NCBI GenBank assembly: GCA_031263155.1 | Contig: JAISGK010000066.1 | Location: 1 to 35,670 of the forward strand | DNA: 35,670 nt | Direction of reading: 5' to 3' | From: Clostridiales bacterium | GTDB lineage: Bacteria > Bacillota > Clostridia > Lachnospirales > WQUN01 | Part shown: positions 8,086 to 16,688 of the stretch, in pieces | Layout of the letters: every line of letters begins with the position of its first letter | Position numbering within the stretch: the first letter of the stretch is position 1 | Notes under the pieces: model-generated | Seen by the model: the letters and a program-made list of their open reading frames with translations, nothing else | Databases searched by the model: none | What the model was told of the DNA's origin: nothing | Made by a program: the position numbers and the translations under genes

Positions 8086-8271
8086 ATGGCGAAAAAATCT
8101 ATGATAATTAAGCAGCGGCGCAAGCCTAAATTTTCTGTTCGCGCGTATTCTCGATGTAAAATATGCGGACGGCCTCACGGCACACTGCGCAAGTATGGAA
8201 TATGCCGCATATGTTTTAGGGAACTTGCATATAAGGGTCAAATCCCTGGCATCCGCAAGGCAAGCTGGTAA
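8086..8271 (+). CDS. rpsN: 30S ribosomal protein S14, zinc-binding type
   Basis: The 61-residue product is the short zinc form of S14. Two CXXC pairs (Cys24/Cys27 and Cys40/Cys43) form the zinc site within [11 protein letters not shown] and [11 protein letters not shown]. The C-terminus [11 protein letters not shown] is the family signature. This form is usual in Bacillota and other Gram-positive bacteria; zinc-independent paralogues, when present, lie elsewhere. Confidence 0.97.
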   Translation: MAKKSMIIKQRRKPKFSVRAYSRCKICGRPHGTLRKYGICRICFRELAYKGQIPGIRKASW

Positions 8272-8291
8272 TAGCGGAAGGAGGAATTTTC

Positions 8292-8687
8292 ATGTCAGAT
8301 CCTATCGCCGACATGCTTACGAGGATAAGGAACGCGAACTCGGCACGTCATAACACGGTAGACATACCCTCATCACGCACGAAAACGGCCATTGCGAACA
8401 TACTGGTCAGCGAGGGCTATATAAAAAGTTACGAGGTTTTGGAAGACGGGGTTAAAAAGACGATTCGCATAACACTTAAGTATGGTAGGGATAAAAACGA
8501 AAAGGTGCTTGCGGGCCTAAAGCGCATAAGCAAACCCGGACTTAGGGTATACGCGGGTGTGGACGACATGCCGCGTGTATTGGGCGGTTTGGGAACGGCT
8601 ATCGTTTCGACCAACAAAGGCGTCATTACCGATAGCCAGGCGCGAAAATTGGGTGTTGGCGGGGAAGTACTGGCGTTTGTTTGGTAG
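8292..8687 (+). CDS. rpsH: 30S ribosomal protein S8
   Basis: S8 is a primary 16S rRNA binder and, in E. coli, the translational repressor of the spc operon. The 131-residue protein opens with [19 protein letters not shown] and ends with the conserved [22 protein letters not shown], including the rRNA-binding GGEVL region. AAGGAGG precedes ATG 8292. Confidence 0.97.
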   Translation: MSDPIADMLTRIRNANSARHNTVDIPSSRTKTAIANILVSEGYIKSYEVLEDGVKKTIRITLKYGRDKNEKVLAGLKRISKPGLRVYAGVDDMPRVLGGLGTAIVSTNKGVITDSQARKLGVGGEVLAFVW

Positions 8688-8706
8688 TACGCTAAAGGAG
8701 GGTAAT

Positions 8707-9249
8707 ATGTCACGAATAGGCAAGCTCCCAATAGGCATACCCGCCGGAGTCACGGTAACGATTGACGAGGGCAACAACGTCACCGTAAAAGGTCCAAAAG
8801 GTACGCTGAGCAGGGCGCTATCAAGCGAGTTAACTATAAAACAGGAAGACGGACGCGTAATAGTTGAACGTCCCAGCGATCTTAAACGTCACAAGTCGTT
8901 ACATGGCCTGACCCGCACGCTCATTAGCAATATGGTAGAGGGTGTGACAAAAGGCTATACAAAAAACCTGGAAATAATAGGCACAGGATGGAGAGCGGCG
9001 AAAAACGGCGCCAAGCTGACGCTTAACCTCGGCTACTCTCACCCCGTAGAGATGCCCGACCCCGAAGGCATATTAACAGCGGTAGAAGGCACAACAAAGA
9101 TATCCATCACAGGCATAGATAAAGAAAAAGTTGGCCAGCACGCCGTGAACATTCGTGGCAAACGCGAGCCGGAGCCATACCTGGGCAAGGGTATTCGCTA
9201 CGCGGGTGAAAAGGTGCGCCGCAAAGAAGGTAAGACAGGTAAGAAATAA
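8707..9249 (+). CDS. rplF: 50S ribosomal protein L6
   Basis: L6 sits near the GTPase-associated region of the 50S. The 180-residue product begins [19 protein letters not shown] and has the duplicated L6 fold ending in [24 protein letters not shown] 8707 is chosen because AAAGGAGGG lies directly upstream and it gives the canonical N-terminus; in-frame sequence back to 8557 is the rpsH shadow. Confidence 0.97.
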   Translation: MSRIGKLPIGIPAGVTVTIDEGNNVTVKGPKGTLSRALSSELTIKQEDGRVIVERPSDLKRHKSLHGLTRTLISNMVEGVTKGYTKNLEIIGTGWRAAKNGAKLTLNLGYSHPVEMPDPEGILTAVEGTTKISITGIDKEKVGQHAVNIRGKREPEPYLGKGIRYAGEKVRRKEGKTGKK

Positions 9250-9292
9250 CCATGGAATTAACTCTGTAAACGTATAGAAAAGGAGCTTATTG

Positions 9293-9661
9293 ATGATCCA
9301 TAAGCCGTCACGCAGTGTAAGCAGGCAAAAACGTCATTATCGGTTGCGCCATCATCTTTCCGGGGCGCCGGAACGCCCCAGGCTGGCAGTATTTCGTTCC
9401 AACAAGCATATATACGCGCAAATAATTGACGACACCGTGGGGAAAACACTGGCGGCAGCCTCTACGCTCGATAAGGATATCGCAACGTCGGCAGGTAAAA
9501 CATGGAATGTGGAAGCCGCAGCGGCAGTAGGCAAAATCGTGGCCCAAAAGGCTATGGCCAAAGGTATTGGAACCGTTGTGTTCGATAGGGGCGGTTATAT
9601 TTATCACGGCAAAGTAAAAGCGTTGGCTGACGCGGCAAGAGAAGCCGGGCTTGTGTTTTAG
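9293..9661 (+). CDS. rplR: 50S ribosomal protein L18
   Basis: L18 binds 5S rRNA with L5. The 122-residue protein contains [14 protein letters not shown], the [21 protein letters not shown] core and the C-terminal [24 protein letters not shown] signature. ATG 9293 is chosen over the adjacent TTG 9290 because AAGGAG at 9280-9285 gives a seven-base spacing. A 43-base gap after rplF shows no obvious element. Confidence 0.96.
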   Translation: MIHKPSRSVSRQKRHYRLRHHLSGAPERPRLAVFRSNKHIYAQIIDDTVGKTLAAASTLDKDIATSAGKTWNVEAAAAVGKIVAQKAMAKGIGTVVFDRGGYIYHGKVKALADAAREAGLVF

Positions 9662-9675
9662 GATAGGAGGGTAAT

Positions 9676-10179
9676 GTGAAAAAAATTGATCCCAATTCTT
9701 TGGACCTAAAAGACAGGGTCGTTACAATCAATCGCGTCACCAAGGTTGTTAAAGGCGGGCGCACATTCAGATTCGCCGCGCTGGTTGTCGTGGGCGACGA
9801 AAACGGTCATGTAGGCGTCGGTTTGGGTAAGGCCGCCGAGATTCCCGAAGCCATTCGCAAGGGCAAAGAAGACGCCAAGAAACATCTCATTTTTATAGAA
9901 CGGACAAAGGAAGACAGCATTTTTCACAAGATAGTGGGGCAGTTTGGAAGCGCGAGCGTGTTGCTTAAGCCAGCCCCCGAAGGCACAGGCGTTATCGCGG
10001 GCGGGTCTGTTCGCGCCGTATTGGAGCTTGCCGGTTTGCGTAACATCGTGGCCAAATCCATCGGCTCGCACAATAAAAGAAACGTCGTTAACGCCGCCGT
10101 AGAAGGTATGCTACAGCTCAAAACACCCACTCAGGTCGCGAGGCTGAGGGGGAAGTCTATAGAAGAAATCTTAGGCTGA
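9676..10179 (+). CDS. rpsE: 30S ribosomal protein S5
   Basis: S5 takes part in decoding accuracy and mRNA entry. The double-stranded RNA-binding-like N-domain carries [23 protein letters not shown] at about residues 10-32 and the [16 protein letters not shown] helix; the C-domain has GSGNP-equivalent text [18 protein letters not shown] 9676 starts the 167-residue product after GGAGG; an out-of-frame ATG-TGA at 9674 overlaps it and is ignored. Confidence 0.96.
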   Translation: MKKIDPNSLDLKDRVVTINRVTKVVKGGRTFRFAALVVVGDENGHVGVGLGKAAEIPEAIRKGKEDAKKHLIFIERTKEDSIFHKIVGQFGSASVLLKPAPEGTGVIAGGSVRAVLELAGLRNIVAKSIGSHNKRNVVNAAVEGMLQLKTPTQVARLRGKSIEEILG

Positions 10180-10195
10180 GAAAGGGGAGATTCCA

Positions 10196-10384
10196 ATGGC
10201 GAAAAATATCAAAGTAACCCTGGTGCGTTCCCCTATAGGCTCGATCCCAAAACACAGAAAAACGATAGAGGCCCTGGGGCTTAACAAGCTTAATTCATTC
10301 AACATCCACAAGGACAACGGCGCGATACGCGGCATGATAAAACTGGTGAGACACCTGGTAACGGTCGAGGAGGTCGCGGAATGA
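10196..10384 (+). CDS. rpmD: 50S ribosomal protein L30
   Basis: The 62-residue product is bacterial L30. [25 protein letters not shown] and the [15 protein letters not shown] segment fit the family. Its stop overlaps the rplO start as ATGA, so the pair is probably translationally coupled. Confidence 0.96.
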   Translation: MAKNIKVTLVRSPIGSIPKHRKTIEALGLNKLNSFNIHKDNGAIRGMIKLVRHLVTVEEVAE

Positions 10385-10824
10385 AATTGGGAGAACTAAA
10401 ACCGGCTGTTGGCGCAAAAACAAAAGATTTTCGTCGTGGTCGCGGTCACGGATCAGGCAACGGCAAAACGGCGGGCAAGGGTCACAAGGGCCAAAAGGCG
10501 CGCAGCGGCGCGGGCGGCAAGGTGGGTTTTGAGGGCGGACAGCTTACATTGTATCGTCGCTTGCCCAAGCGCGGCATGATTCGCCGCAATTTTAGAAAAA
10601 GAATAGTGGCGATTAACCTTAGGCACCTTAATGTGTTTGACGAAAGCGCGGTAGTAGATATCGCGGCGCTTCAATCTAAAGGGTTAGTGTCCAATCCGCG
10701 CGACGGTGTGAAGATTTTGGGCGAAGGTACAATAGATAGAAAATTGACGGTACGAGTGAACTTTTTCAGCTCATCCGCAAAGGAAAAGATTGAGGCGGCG
10801 GGCGGAACAGCTGAGGTGGTATAG
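10381..10824 (+). CDS. rplO: 50S ribosomal protein L15
   Basis: L15 is a late-assembly 23S rRNA binder. The glycine-rich basic N-terminal tail is visible at about residues 15-50 ([24 protein letters not shown]), followed by [16 protein letters not shown]. Length (147) is typical. It overlaps rpmD by four bases at its start and secY by one base at its end, so three genes are tightly coupled. Confidence 0.96.
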   Translation: MKLGELKPAVGAKTKDFRRGRGHGSGNGKTAGKGHKGQKARSGAGGKVGFEGGQLTLYRRLPKRGMIRRNFRKRIVAINLRHLNVFDESAVVDIAALQSKGLVSNPRDGVKILGEGTIDRKLTVRVNFFSSSAKEKIEAAGGTAEVV

Positions 10825-12104
10825 TGTTCAAGATGTTGGCCAACGCGTGGAAGATAAAGGATATACGCAAAAAACTGCTGTTTATTTTGCTCATCCTTTT
10901 CATCTACCGTTTGGGTTCGCACATTCCGCTGCCGGGTATTGATCTAGCCGTACTAAACGCCTATGTAAATGGCGATACATCCGTTTCCAACATTTTCACG
11001 CTTATAGCGGGCGGCGGTGTCGGTTCTATATTTGCCATGGGTATCGGGCCATACATTACGGCGTCGATTATTATGCAATTGCTTACGGTAGCCATTCCAA
11101 AGCTAGAGCAGATGCAAAAAGAGGGCGAAGACGGACGTAAAAAGATTCAGCAGATCACGCGCATCGTCTCTGTCGGATTATCGTTCGTTCAAGCCGGCGC
11201 GACTGTTTATGGCTATGTTTATACACAAAATGGAAGTCTGTTTCATTACTCCCATTTTTTGGTGTACGCGGTGGCGGTTCTTGCCTTGGTTACGGGCACA
11301 ATCCTTATCATGTGGATGGGTGAGCTGCTGACCGAAAAGGGCATCGGTAATGGCTCGTCATTCATCATTTTCGCAAATATTTTATCCGGCTTGCCTATAG
11401 GGGCGCAGTCTTTATTGCTTATGGTGGCCCCTGATGTAGAAAATCCGGTGGCAGGTTGGATAACGCTGCTCGTTCTTCTTATCGTTTTTGCCGCGCTAAT
11501 AGCGTTTGTCGTGCTAATTCAGGACGGAGAGCGCAGGATACCGGTGCAATACAGCCGCAAAGGCGGCGGACGGCAGATGTACGGCAATCATACGTCATTC
11601 ATTCCTCTTAAGGTCAATATAGCTGGTGTAATGTCCATCATTTTCGCCATATCGTTATTGCAGTTTCCGCAGCAGCTGTCGGGGTTTTTCCCCAACAGCG
11701 AAGTGCTTGTGCGCATAGTAAGTATTTTGTCGTTACGTAACTGGATAGGCGTGGTTATATACATGGTGCTCATTTTCATGTTCACGTTTTTCTACACCTC
11801 GTTTGCGGTTAATCCTGTGGAAATGGCGCAAAACATGAAAAATAACGGCGGTTTTATCCCGGGTATTCGCCCGGGCAGACCGACCAGCGATTTCGTGTCA
11901 AAGTCTATAGACCGCTTAAGTTGGATAGGGGCGGGCTTTTATTGCCTCATCGCGCTGGCGCCTATACTGGTTCAAGCGTTCACTGGCGTGCAGGCAAGCT
12001 TTGGCGGTACGACGCTGTTGATCGTAACAGGCGTTGCGTTGGAGTTTGTAAAACAACTGGAATCGCAATTGTTGATGAGGCATTACAAAGGCTTTCTTAG
12101 CTGA
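10824..12104 (+). CDS. secY: Preprotein translocase subunit SecY
   Basis: The 426-residue polytopic membrane protein is SecY, the channel subunit of the Sec translocon, which works with SecE, SecG, SecA and ribosome-bound SRP substrates. Ten hydrophobic helices can be counted. Family features are the N-terminal RLGSHIPLPGID, the plug-region IFAMGIGPYITASIIMQLL, the LTEKGIGNGSSFIIF helix and the cytosolic loop PVQYSRKGGGRQMYGNHTSFIPLKVN with its basic residues. GTG 10824 shares one base with the rplO stop. It is directly followed by map without the usual adk. Confidence 0.97.
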   Translation: MFKMLANAWKIKDIRKKLLFILLILFIYRLGSHIPLPGIDLAVLNAYVNGDTSVSNIFTLIAGGGVGSIFAMGIGPYITASIIMQLLTVAIPKLEQMQKEGEDGRKKIQQITRIVSVGLSFVQAGATVYGYVYTQNGSLFHYSHFLVYAVAVLALVTGTILIMWMGELLTEKGIGNGSSFIIFANILSGLPIGAQSLLLMVAPDVENPVAGWITLLVLLIVFAALIAFVVLIQDGERRIPVQYSRKGGGRQMYGNHTSFIPLKVNIAGVMSIIFAISLLQFPQQLSGFFPNSEVLVRIVSILSLRNWIGVVIYMVLIFMFTFFYTSFAVNPVEMAQNMKNNGGFIPGIRPGRPTSDFVSKSIDRLSWIGAGFYCLIALAPILVQAFTGVQASFGGTTLLIVTGVALEFVKQLESQLLMRHYKGFLS

Positions 12105-12138
12105 TTTGTATCTATGTTAAATAAGACCGGGGGACGGC

Positions 12139-12900
12139 ATGGCCATTATTGTTAAAAACCCGCAGCAAATTGAATATATGCGCGAAAGCAACCAAATCGT
12201 AAAACGTACACATGAGTTGCTGGAAAGATATATTCGTCCAGGCATTACGACGGGAGAGCTGGACGCCATAGCGGAAGAGTATATCATCAGCCAGGGGGCC
12301 ACTCCCTCTTTTAAAGGATACAAGGCCCATGCGGATATCGGCTTTCCCGGCTCGATATGCGTATCGATCAACGAAGAGGTCATTCACGGCATACCCGGTA
12401 TAAAGCAGGTTAAAGACGGCGATATTGTCAGTATAGATATAGGAGCGTATAAAAACGGGCATCACGGTGACGCCGCGCGCACGTTCGCGGTAGGCGACGT
12501 GCTGCCCCTGTACCTCAAACTGATAGAGGTTACGAAGCAATGCTTTTTTAACGGTATAGACTGCGCGCGTGACGGCGGGCACTTGCATATGATAGGTGCC
12601 GCCGTACAGGACACTGCCGAAGCTGCGGGTTTTAGCGTCGTGCGTGAGTTTGTAGGGCATGGCGTGGGGCAAAACATGCACGAGGATCCGAGCATACCCA
12701 ACACGAGGCAGCCGGGTCGAGGGCCGCGCCTGCTAAAGGGCATGACGCTTGCCATCGAGCCGATGGTTAACCTGGGCAAGGCGGACGTTAGGGTGCTCAA
12801 AGACAAGTGGACGGTTGTAACAAAAGACGGCAAACGCTCAGCTCATTATGAAAACACCATACTTGTGACCGACGGCGCGCCGGAGATTTTATCGCTATGA
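12139..12900 (+). CDS. map: Methionine aminopeptidase, type I
   Basis: The enzyme removes the initiator methionine from nascent proteins. The five metal ligands of the pita-bread fold are all present: Asp100, Asp111, His174, Glu207 and Glu238; His83 and His181 match the catalytic histidines of the E. coli enzyme with a constant offset. Length (253) is normal and there is no N-terminal zinc extension. It starts 34 bases after secY. Its last four bases overlap the next gene as ATGA. Confidence 0.97.
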   Translation: MAIIVKNPQQIEYMRESNQIVKRTHELLERYIRPGITTGELDAIAEEYIISQGATPSFKGYKAHADIGFPGSICVSINEEVIHGIPGIKQVKDGDIVSIDIGAYKNGHHGDAARTFAVGDVLPLYLKLIEVTKQCFFNGIDCARDGGHLHMIGAAVQDTAEAAGFSVVREFVGHGVGQNMHEDPSIPNTRQPGRGPRLLKGMTLAIEPMVNLGKADVRVLKDKWTVVTKDGKRSAHYENTILVTDGAPEILSL

Positions 12901-13178
12901 CGAAAGGCATTATAACATCAGGCATTATGACGCAAGACATGGTTGGAAGAATAGTAATAAGCAAGACTGGGCACGACAAGGATTGCGCTTACGTTGTTAT
13001 AAAAGAGCGCGACAGACTTGTGACGCTGGTAGACGGCGCAAAGCGTACCTTCTCCAATCCCAAGAAGAAGAATAAGCTGCACATTATGAACACGAACTCG
13101 TTCGTCGATGATATTGCCAATTGTGAAGACGGCGAGATTAGGAAGGTGTTGTTGCGCTTTCGAAAGGGGGAGGTTTAG
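12897..13178 (+). CDS. KOW-domain RNA-binding protein (L14e-like)
   Basis: The 93-residue protein resembles the small KOW-domain proteins found between map and infA in many Clostridia. The KOW-like segment is GRIVISKTGHDKDCAYVVIKE at about residues 17-37, followed by the VDGAKRTFSNPKKKNKLHI segment typical of this group. Its role is unproven; location inside the ribosomal operon and the basic surface suggest a ribosome-associated function. ATG 12897 overlaps map; ATG 12927 (Met-Thr-Gln-Asp-Met) would give a shorter product closer to the usual N-terminus. Confidence 0.8.
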   Translation: MTKGIITSGIMTQDMVGRIVISKTGHDKDCAYVVIKERDRLVTLVDGAKRTFSNPKKKNKLHIMNTNSFVDDIANCEDGEIRKVLLRFRKGEV

Positions 13179-13181
13179 TCA

Positions 13182-13400
13182 TTGTCTAAAGACGATGTGA
13201 TAGAGGTTAACGGCAAGATTATCGAAAAGCTGCCCAACGCCGAATTTATGGTGGAGCTTGAAAACGGGCACAGGATACGCGCGCACATTTCTGGAAAGCT
13301 GCGTATGAACTTTATTCGCATAATACCCGGCGATAAGGTAAAAGTGGAAATGTCGCCCTACGACCTGACCAAAGGCCGTATTGTTTGGCGCGATAAATAA
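13182..13400 (+). CDS. infA: Translation initiation factor IF-1, TTG start
   Basis: IF-1 is an S1-like OB-fold protein that occupies the 30S A site during initiation. The 72-residue product has the canonical text [40 protein letters not shown] and the ending [13 protein letters not shown]. The start codon is TTG 13182 behind GGGGGAGG; no in-frame ATG exists before residue 24. It begins three bases after the KOW gene. Confidence 0.97.
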   Translation: MSKDDVIEVNGKIIEKLPNAEFMVELENGHRIRAHISGKLRMNFIRIIPGDKVKVEMSPYDLTKGRIVWRDK

Positions 13401-13457
13401 AGGGATCGAAAACGTTGATTTAGAGCTTGCCGGTCAATCCCGAAAGGAGCGGTTCCA

Positions 13458-13571
13458 TTGAAAGTAAGGCCGTCTGTTAAAAAAATGTGTGAAAAATGCA
13501 AGATAGTACGGCGCAAAGGCGCGGTGCGCGTAATTTGCGAAAACCCGAAACATAAACAAAGGCAAGGATAG
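13458..13571 (+). CDS. rpmJ: 50S ribosomal protein L36, TTG start
   Basis: This 37-codon gene encodes the zinc-ribbon protein L36. The CCCH zinc ligands are Cys11, Cys14, Cys27 and His32, within [18 protein letters not shown] and [13 protein letters not shown], which are diagnostic. TTG 13458 is preceded by AAAGGAG at 13444-13450. The 57-base gap after infA contains a weak dyad (GGGAT/ATCCC at 13402-13440) but no clear promoter. Confidence 0.95.
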   Translation: MKVRPSVKKMCEKCKIVRRKGAVRVICENPKHKQRQG

Positions 13572-13583
13572 GGAGGCGAACCA

Positions 13584-13952
13584 ATGGCTCGTATCGCAGG
13601 CGTTGATCTGCCAAGAGAAAAGCGAGTTGAAATAGGCTTAACGTATATTTATGGGATCGGACGCCCCGGATCTAACAGGATATTGGCTGCGGCCAATGTT
13701 AGCCCCAACACGCGCGTGCGCGACCTTACAGATGATGAAGTGGCGCGCATACGCGACATCATTGACAAACAACAGGTAGTGGAGGGCGATCTGCGCAGAG
13801 AGGTGGCCCTTAACATAAAGCGGCTGGTCGAAATCGGATGCTACAGGGGTATTCGCCATAGACGCGGCTTACCCGTGCGAGGGCAGCGTACCAAAACAAA
13901 CGCCCGCACACGCAAGGGTCCTAAGCGCACCGTTGCCAATAAGAAGAAATGA
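13584..13952 (+). CDS. rpsM: 30S ribosomal protein S13
   Basis: S13 sits at the top of the head and forms bridges to the 50S and P-site tRNA contacts. The 122-residue product contains [25 protein letters not shown], the [26 protein letters not shown] signature and a lysine-rich tail. In E. coli it heads the alpha operon; here it continues the transcript 12 bases after rpmJ with GGGAGG. Confidence 0.97.
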   Translation: MARIAGVDLPREKRVEIGLTYIYGIGRPGSNRILAAANVSPNTRVRDLTDDEVARIRDIIDKQQVVEGDLRREVALNIKRLVEIGCYRGIRHRRGLPVRGQRTKTNARTRKGPKRTVANKKK

Positions 13953-13961
13953 GGTATATAA

Positions 13962-14363
13962 ATGGCAAAAAGGACTATTAAAAAAACTACCACCCGCAGG
14001 CGCCGTGAAAAAAAGTTTGTCGATAGGGGTCAGGCTCATATACAATCAAGTTTTAACAACACCATTGTTACCGTTACAGATACGGCGGGCAACGCCCTTA
14101 GCTGGGCAAGCTCCGGCCAACTGGGCTTTAGGGGTTCGCGCAAATCTACGCCCTATGCCGCGCAAATGGCGGCGGACACTGCCGCCAACGCCGCAAAGGA
14201 GTTTGGGCTGCGTTCGGTAGAAGTGTATGTAAAAGGGCCGGGCAGTGGGCGTGAGGCCGCTATAAGAGCGTTGCAGGCGGCGGGTTTGGAGGTCACCTTG
14301 ATAAAAGATGTGACGCCCGTACCGCACAACGGTTGCAGGCCCCCAAAACGCAGGCGCGTATAG
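13962..14363 (+). CDS. rpsK: 30S ribosomal protein S11
   Basis: S11 lies on the platform near the E site. The 133-residue product shows [22 protein letters not shown], the [14 protein letters not shown] segment, [24 protein letters not shown] and the conserved end [12 protein letters not shown]. It begins nine bases after rpsM. Length is normal. Confidence 0.97.
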   Translation: MAKRTIKKTTTRRRREKKFVDRGQAHIQSSFNNTIVTVTDTAGNALSWASSGQLGFRGSRKSTPYAAQMAADTAANAAKEFGLRSVEVYVKGPGSGREAAIRALQAAGLEVTLIKDVTPVPHNGCRPPKRRRV

Positions 14364-14376
14364 TAAGGAGGGAAAT

Positions 14377-15009
14377 ATGGCCAGATACACAGGTCCTGTC
14401 TGTCGGCTTTGCCGCAGGGAGGGTGAAAAACTTTTCTTAAAAGGCGAAAAATGCTCTAAAGCTTGCTGCCCCATGAATAACGTCAAGCGCGCGGTTTCGC
14501 CGGGCCAACATGGCACATCACGCCGCAAGGTTTCCGAATACGGTATGCAGCTTAGAGAGAAGCAAAAAGCAAGGCGTGTATACGGTGTGCTTGAGGCTCA
14601 GTTTCGCAATTACTTTGCCAACGCCGATCGTGTGCCCGGCGTTACGGGCGAAAACCTGCTTCGCTTGCTGGAACTCAGGTTGGACAATGTCTCTTATCGC
14701 CTGGGGCTGGGGCGCTCGCGCACAGAGGCGCGTCAGGTCGTTCGCCATGGGTTGCTACGCGTTAATGGTAAAAATGTCAACATTCCATCTTATCAAGTCA
14801 AAGTGGGCGATGTGATTGAGGTGCGCGATAAAGCTAAAACCGCGCAGCGTTTTAAGGATATTACCGAGGTTACAGCCTCGCGCGTTGTGCCCGCCTGGCT
14901 TGCCGCCGACGCGAGCAACCTGCGCGGTGCCGTGTCGTCGCTGCCCACAAGGGATCAAATAGATACCAATGTGAGAGAAACGCTAATAGTTGAGTTGTAT
15001 TCTAAATAA
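14377..15009 (+). CDS. rpsD: 30S ribosomal protein S4, zinc-binding type
   Basis: S4 is a primary 16S rRNA assembly protein and a decoding-fidelity factor. The 210-residue product carries an N-terminal cysteine cluster (Cys9, Cys12, Cys26, Cys30/31), which marks the zinc form, and an S4 RNA-binding domain at about residues 98-160 ([45 protein letters not shown]). In B. subtilis rpsD is monocistronic and autoregulated; here it lies in the alpha part of the superoperon between rpsK and rpoA. Confidence 0.96.
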   Translation: MARYTGPVCRLCRREGEKLFLKGEKCSKACCPMNNVKRAVSPGQHGTSRRKVSEYGMQLREKQKARRVYGVLEAQFRNYFANADRVPGVTGENLLRLLELRLDNVSYRLGLGRSRTEARQVVRHGLLRVNGKNVNIPSYQVKVGDVIEVRDKAKTAQRFKDITEVTASRVVPAWLAADASNLRGAVSSLPTRDQIDTNVRETLIVELYSK

Positions 15010-15022
15010 TAAGCAATGGATC

Positions 15023-15057
15023 ATGGTTATTCCTTTTGTAGAGTTGGACATAACCAT
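15023..15057 (+). promoter_or_regulatory. Hairpin between rpsD and rpoA
   Basis: ATGGTTAT (15023-15030) pairs perfectly with ATAACCAT (15050-15057), and TCC 15031-15033 extends the stem with GGA 15046-15048 across one bulged base. No T-run follows, so it is not a classic terminator. The 107-base gap is the longest inside the superoperon. Confidence 0.6.
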
Positions 15058-15116
15058 TGATAATAATCATGGTCGATGTTGGCTGTGGTTTGCTTTTGTA
15101 CGTAAGGAGGTTCTGA

Positions 15117-16070
15117 ATGTTCGAGTTTGAAAAGCCACGAATAGATATTGAGTCGCCCGATGGCAGGTTTGGTCGTTTTGTTGTAGAGCCGTTGCAGCGT
15201 GGTTACGGTACTACCATTGGTAATTCTTTAAGGCGTATTTTGTTGTCTAGTTTGCCAGGCGCGGCGGTAAGCAACATCAAGATTGATGGCGTGCTGCACG
15301 AGTTTAGCGTTATACCCGGTGTCAAGGAAGATGTAGCGGAGATTATATTGAATTTGAAAGACTTGGCTATACGGTATGAGAGCGAGAGTGACGAGCCTAA
15401 AACGGCTCGCTTTGAGGCAACGGGCGCTGGCGAGTTGCTGGCGAAAGACATGAAGGTAGATTCTTCCATAACCATTATGAACCCCGATTTGCACATCGCT
15501 ACGCTTGATAACGACGACGCGAAGCTGGGTATTGAACTTACCATTACGCGCGGGCGAGGCTATGTTGGCGCGGACAAAAATAAAAAGCCCGATCAGGCGA
15601 TAGGCATTATTCCCGTTGACTCCATTTACACACCCGTGCGCAAGGTAAATTACGTTGTAGAGGATACTCGGGTGGGGCAGATTACCGATTTTGACAAGCT
15701 AACGCTTGAAGTGTGGACAAATGGGACGATAACACCAGACGACTCCGTTAGCATGGGCGCCAAGATATTAACCGAACATATGAACCTTTTTTTGGATTTG
15801 TCTAACAATCTTGCGGCTGCCGGCGGCGGATCTGCGGACAAACAAGAGGGTAACAAAGCCAAAGTGTTGGAAATGAGCATAGAGGAACTTGATTTGTCTG
15901 TGCGATCATATAATTGCCTTAAGCGGGCAGGTATAAATACTGTGGAAGATTTGGCTAACAAAACGGAAGAAGATATGATGAAGGTACGCAACCTAGGGCG
16001 TAAATCTTTAGAAGAGGTTTTGAAAAAGATGGCCGATTTGGGGCTTGCCCTAAGTCCCAGTGATGACTAG
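15117..16070 (+). CDS. rpoA: DNA-directed RNA polymerase subunit alpha
   Basis: The alpha subunit dimerises to nucleate RNA polymerase assembly, and its C-terminal domain binds UP elements and activators. The N-terminal domain has [28 protein letters not shown] at about residues 21-48. The C-terminal domain, about residues 250-310, has the helix-hairpin-helix text [20 protein letters not shown] and [12 protein letters not shown]. Length (317) is standard. TAAGGAGG ends five to six bases before ATG 15117. Confidence 0.97.
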   Translation: MFEFEKPRIDIESPDGRFGRFVVEPLQRGYGTTIGNSLRRILLSSLPGAAVSNIKIDGVLHEFSVIPGVKEDVAEIILNLKDLAIRYESESDEPKTARFEATGAGELLAKDMKVDSSITIMNPDLHIATLDNDDAKLGIELTITRGRGYVGADKNKKPDQAIGIIPVDSIYTPVRKVNYVVEDTRVGQITDFDKLTLEVWTNGTITPDDSVSMGAKILTEHMNLFLDLSNNLAAAGGGSADKQEGNKAKVLEMSIEELDLSVRSYNCLKRAGINTVEDLANKTEEDMMKVRNLGRKSLEEVLKKMADLGLALSPSDD

Positions 16071-16087
16071 AAAAGGTGGGAATGTAA

Positions 16088-16624
16088 ATGGGCGGTTATC
16101 GAAAGCTCGGCCGCACGTCGAGCCAGCGCAAGGCGATGTTGCGTAATTTGACCACAAATCTATTGTACCACGGTAAAATAAGAACCACAGAGACGCGCGC
16201 CAAAGAGGTTCGCCGCCAGGCAGAACGCTTGATAACGCTTGCGGTGCGTGAGCGCGACAATTTTACTGAAGAGACCGTCACCGCTCTTGTACCCCAGAAG
16301 GATAGCGCTGGAAACCGTGTGAAACGCGAAGAGAATGGCAAGCGGGTGACAGTGTATAATAACGTGGAGCGCAAAATACAAAAGGATATGCCCTCGCGCC
16401 TTAACGCGCGTCGCAAGATTTTATCTAACCTGTACCATGTGACGGAAGTGCCTAAGGATGGGAGAAAGAAGCGTTCTATGTCCAAATCCATAGACATGGC
16501 CGCCAAACTGTTTAATGAAATTGCCCCGCGCTATACAAACCGCCCCGGCGGGTATACGCGCATAATTAAAATTGGCCCGCGCAGGGGCGACGCCGCCGAA
16601 GAGGTCATAATAGAACTGGTATAA
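16088..16624 (+). CDS. rplQ: 50S ribosomal protein L17, long form
   Basis: L17 lies at the tunnel exit side of the 50S. The N-terminal [24 protein letters not shown] and the C-terminal [22 protein letters not shown] are canonical. At 178 residues it is about 60 longer than the usual 113-130; the extra sequence lies at about residues 55-135 and is charged ([20 protein letters not shown], then a stretch before [11 protein letters not shown]). Similar long forms occur in some Clostridia. It is the last gene of the superoperon, followed by a strong terminator. Confidence 0.96.
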   Translation: MGGYRKLGRTSSQRKAMLRNLTTNLLYHGKIRTTETRAKEVRRQAERLITLAVRERDNFTEETVTALVPQKDSAGNRVKREENGKRVTVYNNVERKIQKDMPSRLNARRKILSNLYHVTEVPKDGRKKRSMSKSIDMAAKLFNEIAPRYTNRPGGYTRIIKIGPRRGDAAEEVIIELV

Positions 16625-16633
16625 ACACAGTAT

Positions 16634-16658
16634 AAAAAGGACGAAAACGTCCTTTTTT
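16634..16658. terminator. Bidirectional rho-independent terminator after rplQ
   Basis: AAAAAGGACG (16634-16643) pairs with CGTCCTTTTT (16648-16657) around an AAAA loop, with T-runs on both strands. It closes the superoperon on the plus strand and can also end the convergent SWIM/SNF2 transcript on the minus strand. Confidence 0.92.
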
Positions 16659-16688
16659 GTTTGCGATAACCGATGTCGGGCGCGCAAT

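Noticed and set aside
8557-8706. Extended start for L6
   Set aside because: The sequence before 8707 is another frame of rpsH; ATG 8707 has AAAGGAGGG and the canonical N-terminus.
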